A stretch of DNA of 64,000 nt from an uncultured Pelagibacteraceae bacterium (GTDB taxonomy: Bacteria > Pseudomonadota > Alphaproteobacteria > Pelagibacterales > Pelagibacteraceae): NCBI GenBank assembly GCA_902629285.1, contig CACOQN010000001.1:106642-170641 (forward strand). The letters run 5' to 3'. Within the stretch, counting starts at the first letter, position 1, and each line of letters opens with the position of its first letter. This document shows positions 52,625-62,951 of this stretch, piece after piece. The notes under the pieces were generated by a model. That model did no database searches and was not told the origin of the DNA. It saw only the letters and a program-made list of their open reading frames with translations. Made by a program: the position numbers and the translations under genes.

Positions 52625-53398
52625 TTAAAAAATTTTATTTATTAAATTTGTCACATAATAATCTAGATTTTTATAATATTTCAATTTTTTTGGTCCTACT
52701 ATTGTATGCAGATATTGATGTGCTTGCATTCTTCTTTTCCACCAATTTTTATCAAATTTTTTATAACTAGACATTATTCCATCACTTGTCTGGGTATAAA
52801 AAGTTAAATTATTATCATACATAATTGTAGTTTTTTTTATAAAATTTGCATAAACATTTAACCTAAAATCTATTTCCAACCTATTAAAGTTATTCATAAG
52901 TAAATATTCTTTAAAATTTAAAAAAAAATTTCTAGTGCAAGATATAGAACTTGTGGGATATATTATTGGCCATGTTCTTAAAAATTTTAAATTATCATTA
53001 GATTTAAAATCAAACATTTTATTTTTATCATGAAAAACTTTTGGAACATCACATATAAATTCTGCATTGTGATCTTTTTGAAATTTAATTACTTTTGCAA
53101 TTTTATCTTCACTATAAAAATCATCAGAGTCCAAAAGAAAAATTATATCTCCTTTTGAATTATCAAAAGCTTTATTAATAACATTTATTTGATTTAAAGC
53201 TGGGAATTCTGTTTCTCTCTCTGTTTTTAAAATTTTTACTTCGTTGAATTTTGATACAATTTCTAAAGAATTATCTGAGGAGTTATTATCGGAAAATATT
53301 ATTTCAAAATTTTTGTAACTTTGAATTCTTAATGACTCGATACATCTTTCAATATATTTAGACTTATTAAAATTTGATATTAAAATTGAACACAACAT
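52625..53398 (-). CDS. Glycosyltransferase family 2 (GT-A)
   Basis: SILISNFNKSKYIERCIESLRIQSYKNFEIIFSDNNSSDNS; FLLDSDDFY. Confidence 0.88.
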   Translation of the reverse strand: MLCSILISNFNKSKYIERCIESLRIQSYKNFEIIFSDNNSSDNSLEIVSKFNEVKILKTERETEFPALNQINVINKAFDNSKGDIIFLLDSDDFYSEDKIAKVIKFQKDHNAEFICDVPKVFHDKNKMFDFKSNDNLKFLRTWPIIYPTSSISCTRNFFLNFKEYLLMNNFNRLEIDFRLNVYANFIKKTTIMYDNNLTFYTQTSDGIMSSYKKFDKNWWKRRMQAHQYLHTIVGPKKLKYYKNLDYYVTNLINKIF

Positions 53399-53403
53399 GA
53401 TAA

Positions 53404-54222
53404 TTAAATTAAATCTAAAACTATTTTTTTAATATCGAATTTAGGATAAAAGCCAATTTTTTTAATTTTGGAAATATTGGCTACTAACTTAGTTTTTACT
53501 TTATTTTGCTTAAAAGTGATTATTTTTTTATTTTTATTAATTATTTTTACTATATCAAGCAAATTAACAGATTTGCCAGTTCCGATATTGAATATACCAA
53601 CACTTTTTTTTTTTCTCAACATGTTTACTGCTTTACAAATATCATCTATATGACAAAAATCTCTCTCATGGTTTAAATTTTCAAGCATAATTTTTTTTTT
53701 TTTATTACTTAATTTTTTTAATAAAGATGGAATTAAATATGGTTCTTTTTGATTTTTATCAGTAAAACTGAAAATTCTTCCTATACAGATTTTAATGTTA
53801 TTTTTATTTGAAATCTTGATCAGATAATTTTCTGCTTTTTTCTTTGTTTTTCCGTAAAGCGAGATTGGTTCAGTCTTATCACTTTCTTTAATTTTTTGTT
53901 TTTTAAATTTATAAACATGAGATGTTGATGAGAAAAAAAGCCAGATTTTTTTTTTTGATTTGATAATATTATCTACTAAATTTTTAGTCCCCAAATAATT
54001 AACTTTTAATGAATTTTCATAATTTTTGTTAACAAAATCAGTAGAAACTTTAGATGCAAAATGAAGTATATAATTTGCATTTGTTTTGTTTATCCATTCT
54101 CTTACATCTTTATTTAGTGTTATATCACCTCTAAATATATCAAATTCATAATGATTATATCTTTTAGAAAAATATTTACCCAATACACCTGAGTATCCTG
54201 TAATACCTATAATTTTTTTCAT
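53404..54222 (-). CDS. NAD-dependent epimerase/dehydratase (SDR)
   Basis: GITGYSGVLGKYF; LHFASKVSTDFV; SLYGKTKKKAENYL; RDFCHIDDICKAV. Confidence 0.8.
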   Translation of the reverse strand: MKKIIGITGYSGVLGKYFSKRYNHYEFDIFRGDITLNKDVREWINKTNANYILHFASKVSTDFVNKNYENSLKVNYLGTKNLVDNIIKSKKKIWLFFSSTSHVYKFKKQKIKESDKTEPISLYGKTKKKAENYLIKISNKNNIKICIGRIFSFTDKNQKEPYLIPSLLKKLSNKKKKIMLENLNHERDFCHIDDICKAVNMLRKKKSVGIFNIGTGKSVNLLDIVKIINKNKKIITFKQNKVKTKLVANISKIKKIGFYPKFDIKKIVLDLI

Positions 54223-54260
54223 ATTAAATTATTGCATAACTATATTTTAGAATAATTAAT

Positions 54261-55274
54261 TTATTTTTTTTTTAAATAAAAATAAGTAACTAAGTATATT
54301 AATATTGATAAGGCAAGTATAAAGACAAGTTTTTTAGTTTCGTAGATATAATTGTTTGCTATAAAAATTATTATAAAGTTAAATGAATTTATAATCAATC
54401 CACTATAAGTATTAACCATATTATTGTTAAACTTTTTATTTAAATATTTAAACAACAGGTGGTGTAAATGTAAATTATCTGCAACTTTAATTTTATTTTT
54501 TTCAAAAATAAGTCTCCTTGTAAGTGTAAATAAGTTTTCAAATGCTGGGTACCATAGCAAAATTACTATATAATAAGGACTTATGTATGAATTTTGATTA
54601 AATAAGTCTATTAGAAATACTCCAGCATAAAAACTTAAAATATATGAACCGCTATCACCAAGAAAAGATTTGCTAAATATGTTTGATAATAAAAATACGG
54701 AAAGGACTATTAATAATATTTTAAGATTATATGTTTCTAGGAAAATTAAATCATTCTGAGATATAAATAAGATATTTAAAAATACAATGAAGTAATAACC
54801 TGAATTTAAGGTATTTACCCCATCAATAAAATTTGAGCCATTTATTAAGACTAATAAACAAAATAAAGTAAAAATTATTTTAAATAGAAAAAACTTTAAA
54901 ATGTGATTATCTACATAATATATTTTAATTTCATTTATATATGTTTCATTTAGAATTAAATATATAATTATAATTAAAATCTGAATGTAAAATCTTACTT
55001 TTGGTGATGAAAGTTTATTTGTATCAGAAAGTAAACCTAATAAAAAAATTAAGGTAAAGAGAAATTTATTTATATAATTAATTTCTAAAAATAAAAAAAT
55101 TAAAGATAAAATAATTAGTATCCCTCCAGTTATAGGTACCTTATGTTTATTTGTTAAATTTTTGTGATCTTGTTGAAATGTTAAATCAATAAATAAATGT
55201 TTATTTACGCATAGAGTATTAATTAGATTAAATATTATTAGGATAAATAAAAAAGTTATTATTAATTCAAACAC
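54261..55274 (-). CDS. WecA/MraY-like polyprenyl-phosphate sugar-1-phosphate transferase
   Basis: NGSNFIDGVNTLNSGY; SKSFLGDSGSYILSFYAG; multi-TM. Confidence 0.85.
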   Translation of the reverse strand: MFELIITFLFILIIFNLINTLCVNKHLFIDLTFQQDHKNLTNKHKVPITGGILIILSLIFLFLEINYINKFLFTLIFLLGLLSDTNKLSSPKVRFYIQILIIIIYLILNETYINEIKIYYVDNHILKFFLFKIIFTLFCLLVLINGSNFIDGVNTLNSGYYFIVFLNILFISQNDLIFLETYNLKILLIVLSVFLLSNIFSKSFLGDSGSYILSFYAGVFLIDLFNQNSYISPYYIVILLWYPAFENLFTLTRRLIFEKNKIKVADNLHLHHLLFKYLNKKFNNNMVNTYSGLIINSFNFIIIFIANNYIYETKKLVFILALSILIYLVTYFYLKKK

Positions 55275-55299
55275 AAATTACTTCTAATAAAATATTAAT

Positions 55300-56349
55300 T
55301 TATAAATTTTTTAATGAATTAATATCACTTATTAGCATGTCTTTAACTAACATTTTAAAATTATATTTTGGACTGTATTTAAGTATTTTTTTTGCTTTAG
55401 ATGCATCTCCTTTCAAATAATTTATATCTAAAGGCCTGAAATATTTTTTATCTACTTTTATTAATAATTTTTTCTTTTTACCTTTTATTTCATAAGCTCT
55501 CTCACTCTTTCCTCTGCCCTTCCATAACAATTTTATTTTTAAAATTTTACATACTTCTTGTATAAACTGTTTAACAGTGTGCGTAGAACCGGTAGCAATT
55601 ACATAATCATCAGGTTTTTTTTGTTGCATGATTCTCCATTGCATTTCTACATAATCTTTTGCATGCCCCCAATCTCGTTTAGCATAAATATTACCTAATC
55701 TTAAAACTTCATTAAAACCTCTTGCTTTTCTAGCAAAAAACATAGTTATTTTTCTTGTTACAAATGTCTCTCCTCTTCTTGGACTTTCGTGATTGAATAA
55801 CATTCCACTTGTAGCGTACATATTATATGACTCTCTATAAATTTTTGTTATATGATGAGAAAATAATTTTGCCGCTCCATATGGTGACTTTGGGTTTAAT
55901 TCTGACTTTTCATTAAACAAATTTTTTCCTTTTTTTTCTCCAAATAATTCAGATGAAGTTGCTTGATAAAATTTTATTTTTTTTTTTAGTTTAAGGGATC
56001 TTATAACCTCAAGAATTCTTAAAGAACCGATACCTGTAACTTCAGATGTATAAACTGGATTTTCAAAAGAAACTCCAACATGGCTTTGTGCACCTAAATT
56101 ATAAATTTCATCAGGTACTATTGATGAAATTATTTTAAACAAACTATCTGTATTAGTAAGATCACCATAATGAAGAAAAAATTTTGACTTTAATTTTGGA
56201 TTTTCAATCAAGTGATCAATTCTACTTGTATTAAAGGATGATGATTTTCTTTTAATTCCATGAACTAAATAATTTTTTTTAAGCAAAAACTCAGCTAAAT
56301 AAGATCCATCTTGTCCTGTAATTCCGGTGATTAAAGCAATTTTTTTCAT
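55300..56349 (-). CDS. gmd: GDP-mannose 4,6-dehydratase
   Basis: KKIALITGITGQDGSYLAEFLLKKNYLVHGIKRKSSSFNTSRIDHL; YNLGAQSHVGVSFENPVYT; FNHESPRRGETFVTRKI. Confidence 0.96.
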   Translation of the reverse strand: MKKIALITGITGQDGSYLAEFLLKKNYLVHGIKRKSSSFNTSRIDHLIENPKLKSKFFLHYGDLTNTDSLFKIISSIVPDEIYNLGAQSHVGVSFENPVYTSEVTGIGSLRILEVIRSLKLKKKIKFYQATSSELFGEKKGKNLFNEKSELNPKSPYGAAKLFSHHITKIYRESYNMYATSGMLFNHESPRRGETFVTRKITMFFARKARGFNEVLRLGNIYAKRDWGHAKDYVEMQWRIMQQKKPDDYVIATGSTHTVKQFIQEVCKILKIKLLWKGRGKSERAYEIKGKKKKLLIKVDKKYFRPLDINYLKGDASKAKKILKYSPKYNFKMLVKDMLISDINSLKNL

Positions 56350-56404
56350 AATTAGAGTATAGATTTTTTAACATATTTTAAAAATATGTATAATTATAAT
56401 TGAT

Positions 56405-57553
56405 TTATTTATCATTTAGTAATTTTTTTAATGAATTAAAATGATGAAACAAAGTATAATGCTTACATCTTTTTATTGCAGCTAATTTCTTTAAAAAAAT
56501 ATTTTTAGAGGAGTCTTCTATAAATAAATTAATTTGATTAATTAAATCATCTTTGTCATTATTTTTAAAAATATAACCTGCTAAATTATCACCTATAAAT
56601 TCCCTAGGCCCATTTGGACAATCGCTTGAAATAATTATTTTCTTAGAGATTGCAGCTTCTATCATTACAAAACCTGGATCCTCCCATAAAGAAGTTGAAA
56701 TTACGCATAAACTTTTTGAAATGTAATCATATACATTTTTAACATTTCCCATGAAAAATACATTTTCGTAAATTTTTAATTTTTTTGCTAAATTGACAAG
56801 ATTTTCTTTTAATTCACCATCACCTAAAATTATTAGTTTAAATTTATTATTTTTTTTTTGTATTTCTTTAAAAGCATTTAAAAGTAATTTATGATTTTTT
56901 TGTCTTGTTAACCTTCCTATAGAGAGAAAATAATTTTTTATATTAATAGGATTTTTATCTATAATTGATTGAATATTTTTAATTTCAATTACTGGGTCTC
57001 TTAATAAAAATAATTTCTTTTCATCAAAAATTTTATTTTTCTTTAATGTTTCCAGAGTTGCTAAAGTTGGGACAAATACTTTATGAATTCTTTTATTAGA
57101 AATTTTCCATATAAATCCTCTTAAAAAAGTTAGTTTAGGTAATCCAGAAATTCTTAAAATAAATTTTGTTTCAAATTTAAAAAAAAATAAAATTATTAAT
57201 GGTAAAGATGAAATTAAATGTATTATTAAGTAGTCTGGTTTATTTTTTTTTAAGTATTGTATTAGAGGATATATTCCTAAAATAAAAAGTATAAAATAGC
57301 TAATACGACTTTTAATAAAACCATTTTTAGGAAGTTTATTTGTTATTTTTGAATTGTAATAGTTAATATAATTTAGCTTTAAGTTTTGATTTTTTATCTC
57401 ATCAATTTTATTTTCAGACCATTCTCCATAAAAATTTAATAAATCAATAGTTGTTGAAATTTTACTAAATAACAAAATAGATTTTATCGAATTTTTTACA
57501 GATTTTACTGTAGCTATTTTGTCAAAAAAAGGAGACCAATAAGAAATATACAT
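56405..57553 (-). CDS. Glycosyltransferase family 4
   Basis: FLSIGRLTRQKNHKLLLNAF; LIILGDGELKENL; SSLWEDPGFVMIEAAISKKIIISSDCPNGPREF. Confidence 0.88.
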   Translation of the reverse strand: MYISYWSPFFDKIATVKSVKNSIKSILLFSKISTTIDLLNFYGEWSENKIDEIKNQNLKLNYINYYNSKITNKLPKNGFIKSRISYFILFILGIYPLIQYLKKNKPDYLIIHLISSLPLIILFFFKFETKFILRISGLPKLTFLRGFIWKISNKRIHKVFVPTLATLETLKKNKIFDEKKLFLLRDPVIEIKNIQSIIDKNPINIKNYFLSIGRLTRQKNHKLLLNAFKEIQKKNNKFKLIILGDGELKENLVNLAKKLKIYENVFFMGNVKNVYDYISKSLCVISTSLWEDPGFVMIEAAISKKIIISSDCPNGPREFIGDNLAGYIFKNNDKDDLINQINLFIEDSSKNIFLKKLAAIKRCKHYTLFHHFNSLKKLLNDK

Positions 57554-57638
57554 TAGAAATAAATATTTTGTTTATTAAGTATAATTATATTAATAACCTG
57601 TCAAAATTAAATATTAAATAAAAGAAAAATTTACCTTA

Positions 57639-58745
57639 ATGAGAGATAAATATAAAATTTACATATTTCATCCTTATTCAAAGATTGGTGGAGCAGATTT
57701 ATCAATCTCAAGATTAATTAAAAATTTAGATGAAAAGAAATTTGATATAGATTTTATATTTTTAAATCAACAAAAATTAACAAAATACTTAGAAATAAAA
57801 AAAAGAAAAATAAATTTTATAAAGATAAATTCAAAAAGAACTCTTTTTTCCATTTTTAAAATTCGAAAGCACTTAAAAAAAGATATTCAAAAAAAATATA
57901 AAAAATATATTTTTTTATCAAATCAAAATTTTGCAAATATTTTGTCTTTTTTAATTTTATTTAAAATTAATTGGATAAAACAAGTATTAATAGAAAGAAA
58001 TCATATAGATGAGTTTAGTTATGATTTTTCAATTAAAAAACAGTTAATATTTGTTTTAATGAAATTTCTTTATAAAAAAGCAGACTCAGTAATTGGAATA
58101 AGTAAAAAACTAAGTAAAGATTTATCTAAACATATTAAAAAAAAATGTATAACAATTTATAATCCAGCATTTGATCTAAGTATATTTAGATCCTCAAAAA
58201 CAAAAGTTTCATTAAAAAAAAATAAAAATACATTTTTAACCATTGGTAGATTGGAGAATCAAAAAGATATAATGACAATTTTAAGAGCATTTAAACTATT
58301 AGTAAAAAATATAAATGCAAGATTAATAATTATTGGATATGGTTCGGAATTAAAAAATTTAAGGAATTTTATTAATGAAAACAAATTAAAAAATCATATA
58401 ATTATTTTAACTAAAGTAAAAAATCCCTTTCCTTACTACAAATTAGCGAACACATTTATTTTAAGTTCAAAATTTGAAGGTTTTGGGAATGTATTAGTAG
58501 AAGCTGCTATGTTTAAAATTAATATTATAAGTTCTAATTGCAACTCTGGACCAAAAGAAATTCTATACAACGGACGTTATGGTCAGTTATTTAACATAGG
58601 AGATCATGTCAAACTTTCTAAACAAATGTATAGATCTTTAAAAAATCAAAAAATATATGATAAAAATAAATTATATAATTCTTTAAAGAGATTTGACATA
58701 AAAACCAACATATCTAGTTATAAAAAATTATTTAAGCAATTATAA
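57639..58745 (+). CDS. Glycosyltransferase family 4
   Basis: FLTIGRLENQKDIMTILRAF; SSKFEGFGNVLVEAAMFKINIISSNCNSGPKEIL. Confidence 0.88.
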   Translation: MRDKYKIYIFHPYSKIGGADLSISRLIKNLDEKKFDIDFIFLNQQKLTKYLEIKKRKINFIKINSKRTLFSIFKIRKHLKKDIQKKYKKYIFLSNQNFANILSFLILFKINWIKQVLIERNHIDEFSYDFSIKKQLIFVLMKFLYKKADSVIGISKKLSKDLSKHIKKKCITIYNPAFDLSIFRSSKTKVSLKKNKNTFLTIGRLENQKDIMTILRAFKLLVKNINARLIIIGYGSELKNLRNFINENKLKNHIIILTKVKNPFPYYKLANTFILSSKFEGFGNVLVEAAMFKINIISSNCNSGPKEILYNGRYGQLFNIGDHVKLSKQMYRSLKNQKIYDKNKLYNSLKRFDIKTNISSYKKLFKQL

Positions 58746-59842
58746 TGAAAAAAGAAATTATTTTTTTTTGCCCTTCTATAGAAGAAGGTGGGGTTGAAAA
58801 GAATTTATATCTTACATCAAGTAGAATAAGTCAAAAATTTAGAACATCATTAATAACAGCTAATAGAAATAAAAAAAAAATGTTTAATAAAAAAATTAAT
58901 TTTATCTCGACAACAATACTAAATTTTAATAATTCTACACGAATAATAAAATCAATATGCTGCCTTTTTTTATTATTAAAATATAATTTAAAAATTAAAA
59001 ATAAAGTTATAATAATTTCTTACGAATCAAATATATTTGCAATTATAGTTGCAAAAATTTTAAAGTTTCCAATTGTCGTAAGATCAAATGCAAGTCCCAC
59101 GGGATATTTAAACAGCAAATTCAAAAAATATTTTTTTAAATTTTTTTTTCAATTAGCAGATGTAGTTTTAGTAAATAGTACAGAGTTTAAATCAAAAATA
59201 GACAGAATTCTGAATATAAAATCTAAATTAATTTATAATTCAATTTTAAATAAATCATTATTAAAAAAACTTTCAAATAAAAAAATTTCTAATTTAAACA
59301 TCTCTAAAAAAACCTACAAACTTATTATGATAGGAAGATTGGTAGATCAAAAAGATCATTTGACTACTCTCAAAGCACTAAATTTATTAAAAAAAAAAAT
59401 AAATTTTTTTTTGCTAATAATTGGTAAAGGTGATTTAAAAAATAAACTTCAAGAATACTGTAAAAATAATGAAATAAATAACCAGGTAAAATTTCTTGGG
59501 TTTAAAAATAATATATATCCTTATTTAAAATGGTGTGATGCACTTATACTATCTTCAATATACGAAGGATCACCTAATGTAATAATTGAAGCAATTTCAA
59601 TGAATAGAACTGTAATTTCATCGAATTGTCCAACTGGTCCAAAAGAAATTTTAAATAATGGTAAATCTGGGTTTTTATTCAAAACATCTGACTATAAAGA
59701 TTTGGCAAATCAAATTTATAAAAGTTATTTTAATAAAATAGATTCAAAAACTAGAAGAAAAAATGCCCTTAAAAATGTAAAAAAATACTCTATTAATAAA
59801 AATACAAATGATTTAATTAAAATTATTAATTCTTTAAAATAA
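58745..59842 (+). CDS. Glycosyltransferase family 4
   Basis: LIMIGRLVDQKDHLTTLKAL; SSIYEGSPNVIIEAISMNRTVISSNCPTGPKEIL. Confidence 0.88.
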   Translation: MKKEIIFFCPSIEEGGVEKNLYLTSSRISQKFRTSLITANRNKKKMFNKKINFISTTILNFNNSTRIIKSICCLFLLLKYNLKIKNKVIIISYESNIFAIIVAKILKFPIVVRSNASPTGYLNSKFKKYFFKFFFQLADVVLVNSTEFKSKIDRILNIKSKLIYNSILNKSLLKKLSNKKISNLNISKKTYKLIMIGRLVDQKDHLTTLKALNLLKKKINFFLLIIGKGDLKNKLQEYCKNNEINNQVKFLGFKNNIYPYLKWCDALILSSIYEGSPNVIIEAISMNRTVISSNCPTGPKEILNNGKSGFLFKTSDYKDLANQIYKSYFNKIDSKTRRKNALKNVKKYSINKNTNDLIKIINSLK

Positions 59843-60835
59843 TTTTTTTTTCCAAGTTATTGGTACTAAGTTATTATTAAGCTCGATTTCATAATTGTAT
59901 AAAAACTTTTTTGGGCCATTTATTTTGATATAATCGATTACTTTTTGGATTGAATCATCTAAACTTACATTTGTTTTGTAATTCAACAATTTTCTTGCTT
60001 TATTTGCAGAACATTTTGCATATTTTACCTCATTTGGTCTATCTTTGTAATATTTTGCATTTTTATTAAATTGTAATTTATTTGACAAAATTTCATATAA
60101 TTCATTAATTGTTATAAAATTTTCATCAGGACCAATATTAACTATTTGTTTATTAATTTTTTTATCAAACATAAGTTTATCAAGACAATAAATACAGTCA
60201 TCTATATCTGAAAATGATCTTTTTTGTTTTCCATCACCATATATAATTGGATTTCTATTCTGTAGCATCAAATTAGTCATTATAGAAACTACGTTTCTAA
60301 AAGGATCATCATATTTTTGTTTAGGACCTATTATATTGTGAGGTACTGCTATATTATATTCAACTTTGTTTGTTTCACATAAATTGATTAATAACTTTTC
60401 TGCTGCTAATTTAGATATTCCATATGGATCTACAGGCTTTGGTGTATCATTTTCATCAAAAGGAGGTTTTATTGAACCATATCTAGCCATTGAAGAACAA
60501 TATACAATTCTTTTTACTTTGTTCTTGATTGCTGCTGTAAAAACTGAGGCTGAACCTACAAAATTGTTATTTGCAAACATTACTGGAGAAAAATTCGAAA
60601 GTCCCTCATGGGCATAAGCGGCCGCATGGCAGACTACGTCAACATTCTTCATTATCATCGAAAGCTTATTATAATCTTCAATATTTACTTTATGAAAATT
60701 TACTTGTTTATCAACATTCTCTAAAGACCCTCCTACCAGATTATCACAACCTGATACTTTAAATTTTTTTTTTAAATAAAAATCTGCAAGGTTAGAACCT
60801 AAAAAACCAGCTATTCCTGTTATAAATACATGCAT
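59834..60835 (-). CDS. NAD-dependent epimerase (UDP-glucose 4-epimerase-like SDR)
   Basis: VFITGIAGFLGSNLADF; CHAAAYAHEGLSNFSP; DPYGISKLAAEKLL; KRSFSDIDDCIYCL. Confidence 0.83.
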   Translation of the reverse strand: MHVFITGIAGFLGSNLADFYLKKKFKVSGCDNLVGGSLENVDKQVNFHKVNIEDYNKLSMIMKNVDVVCHAAAYAHEGLSNFSPVMFANNNFVGSASVFTAAIKNKVKRIVYCSSMARYGSIKPPFDENDTPKPVDPYGISKLAAEKLLINLCETNKVEYNIAVPHNIIGPKQKYDDPFRNVVSIMTNLMLQNRNPIIYGDGKQKRSFSDIDDCIYCLDKLMFDKKINKQIVNIGPDENFITINELYEILSNKLQFNKNAKYYKDRPNEVKYAKCSANKARKLLNYKTNVSLDDSIQKVIDYIKINGPKKFLYNYEIELNNNLVPITWKKKLF

Positions 60836-60866
60836 TTTGAACCTTGTATTGTAACTTAAATAAATT

Positions 60867-62144
60867 TCAACTTTTTTTATCTAAACTATCAATTAATAAA
60901 AGAGACTTAATAAGTAATTGTAGATTAACATTGGTTATTGGTTTTGTATGAAGCCCAATAAAAAAGCCTCTATCCTCAATAATCTGAGAATTTGGGAAAG
61001 AATTTGGATTTTGCTTAAATTTATAAAGTTTTGCTGCTGGCTGATTTAAGAAGTTTCCACTTATTATCGGCCTGCTTTCAACCCCTAAATTTTCTAGTTT
61101 TAAAAGTAATCTTTTTTTTAAGTGTTTATATTTTTCTGAAATAATAATAGGGAAACCAAAAAAACTTGGATTTACTTTTTTATTTATTTTTAAAAATTCA
61201 TATTGATTATTCCATTTTTTTGATTTTTTAAGAGATTTAATAATTTTTTCTCTATTTTTTTTCCTTATAGAAATGAATTTATCTAGTCTAGAAAACTGAC
61301 TATTTCCGATCGACGCTGTAATATCTGTTGGTCTTAAATTAAATCCAGAGTTTACAAAAATAAATCTTTTATCAAGTTTTGGATAATATTTTTCTATATT
61401 TTTTTGTAATTTTAAATTTCTTGACCATCCATGTGCTCTCATTGATAAAAGCAATTGATAATCGTCAAATCTATTACATACAACCATACCTCCCTCACCT
61501 GAGGAAATTTGATGTGAGTAGTAAAAAGAGTAAGTTCCAAAATCTCCAAAAGTTCCTAAAAATTTTCTATTATAGGTAGCTCCAAGTGACTCGCATGTGT
61601 CCTCAATTAAAATAATTTTCTTTTTTTTCGCTACTTTATAAATTAAATCAATTTCAGTTGAATTACCTAGAACATGTATCAACAAAATTACTTTAGTTTT
61701 TTTATTAATTTTCTTTATAATATCAGTTGCTCTAACATTAAGGGTTAACGGATCGACATCTACAAATTTAGGTTTTAATCCTGCTTGAACTAATGGCCAT
61801 AGTGAAGTTGGCCAACAAAGTGCTGGGATTAAAGCTTCATCACCTTTTCTAAATCTATTTTTTCTACCTGGATTACAAGCTGCAAAAGTTGCCAATAAAT
61901 TAGCAGATGATCCAGAATTTACCATAACTGCATAATTTGATTTAATTTTTTTTGCAAATTTTTTTTCAAATTCCAATGTTTTTTTAGACATAGTCAACTG
62001 ACCCGACATAATTACTTTAATAGCCTCAAATAAATCTTTATTTGAAAATGCATCTTCTAATAAAGGATATTTAAATCTAAGATTTTTCTTTCTATATTTT
62101 TTAAATAAAGAATTTAAATCACTTAATTTTAAAGGATTATTCAT
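60867..62144 (-). CDS. DegT/DnrJ/EryC1/StrS-fold PLP enzyme, ColD/RfbH-like sugar 3-dehydratase
   Basis: MVNSGSSANLLATFAA; IEDTCESLGATY; YSFYYSHQISSGEGGMVV with His where aminotransferases have the PLP Lys; RAHGWSRNL; SRPIISGNFLNQP. Confidence 0.82.
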   Translation of the reverse strand: MNNPLKLSDLNSLFKKYRKKNLRFKYPLLEDAFSNKDLFEAIKVIMSGQLTMSKKTLEFEKKFAKKIKSNYAVMVNSGSSANLLATFAACNPGRKNRFRKGDEALIPALCWPTSLWPLVQAGLKPKFVDVDPLTLNVRATDIIKKINKKTKVILLIHVLGNSTEIDLIYKVAKKKKIILIEDTCESLGATYNRKFLGTFGDFGTYSFYYSHQISSGEGGMVVCNRFDDYQLLLSMRAHGWSRNLKLQKNIEKYYPKLDKRFIFVNSGFNLRPTDITASIGNSQFSRLDKFISIRKKNREKIIKSLKKSKKWNNQYEFLKINKKVNPSFFGFPIIISEKYKHLKKRLLLKLENLGVESRPIISGNFLNQPAAKLYKFKQNPNSFPNSQIIEDRGFFIGLHTKPITNVNLQLLIKSLLLIDSLDKKS

Positions 62145-62210
62145 ACAATATTTAATTTAAATTTTATTTAAAAAGATATATTAAATCTTTAAATTTCCAA
62201 CTAATTAATT

Positions 62211-62942
62211 ATGAATATAAGTTTCGTAATACCTGTTTTTAAAGAAGAAGATAACATTTTAGAATTAATTAATAAAATTGATGATAATTGTTCAGAGGCT
62301 AAAATTAAATACAAAATATTTTTAGTTGATGACTCACCAACAGATATTATAAAAGTTAAAATACAAAAACTCGATATCAATATACATTATATTTTTAGAG
62401 GAAAAAAACTTGGAAGAGGAACTGCAGTTCTTGAGGGTATAAGTAAGGCAATAAACACTATATATACTGATATTATTATAGAAATGGATGGGGATCTTTC
62501 CCATGATCCTGTGGAACTAAAACACAAAATCAAAAAATTTAAAGAACAAAAATTAGATATGTTGATTGCAAGTAGATATGATAAAAATAGTAAAATTTTG
62601 AATTGGCCAATATCAAGAAAAATCCTATCGTATATTTCAAACACTTTAGCTAAAATTTTTTTAAAAATTCCTGTAACAGATTATACAAATGGTTATAGAT
62701 TTTATTCAAAAGAAAGTGCAATTCATATCACAAATAATTGTGGAAAAATTGGTGACGGATTTATAGTGCTTTCTGAAATACTCATGGAATTATATTACAA
62801 TGATTTTAAAATTGGAGAAGATAGTACAATATTCAAAAATAGAAAAAGAGGTGAAAGTAACGTCAACATAAAATTAATTTTAAATTCAATTTTAGGTCTA
62901 TTGAAATTATTCTTTATTAAATTAAGAAAGTATAAAAAATAG
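62211..62942 (+). CDS. Glycosyltransferase family 2 (polyprenol-phosphate sugar synthase-like)
   Basis: ISFVIPVFKEEDNILELINKI; EMDGDLSHDPVELKHKI; LIASRYDKNSKI; TDYTNGYRFYSKES. Confidence 0.85.
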   Translation: MNISFVIPVFKEEDNILELINKIDDNCSEAKIKYKIFLVDDSPTDIIKVKIQKLDINIHYIFRGKKLGRGTAVLEGISKAINTIYTDIIIEMDGDLSHDPVELKHKIKKFKEQKLDMLIASRYDKNSKILNWPISRKILSYISNTLAKIFLKIPVTDYTNGYRFYSKESAIHITNNCGKIGDGFIVLSEILMELYYNDFKIGEDSTIFKNRKRGESNVNIKLILNSILGLLKLFFIKLRKYKK

Positions 62943-62951
62943 ATTTTTACA

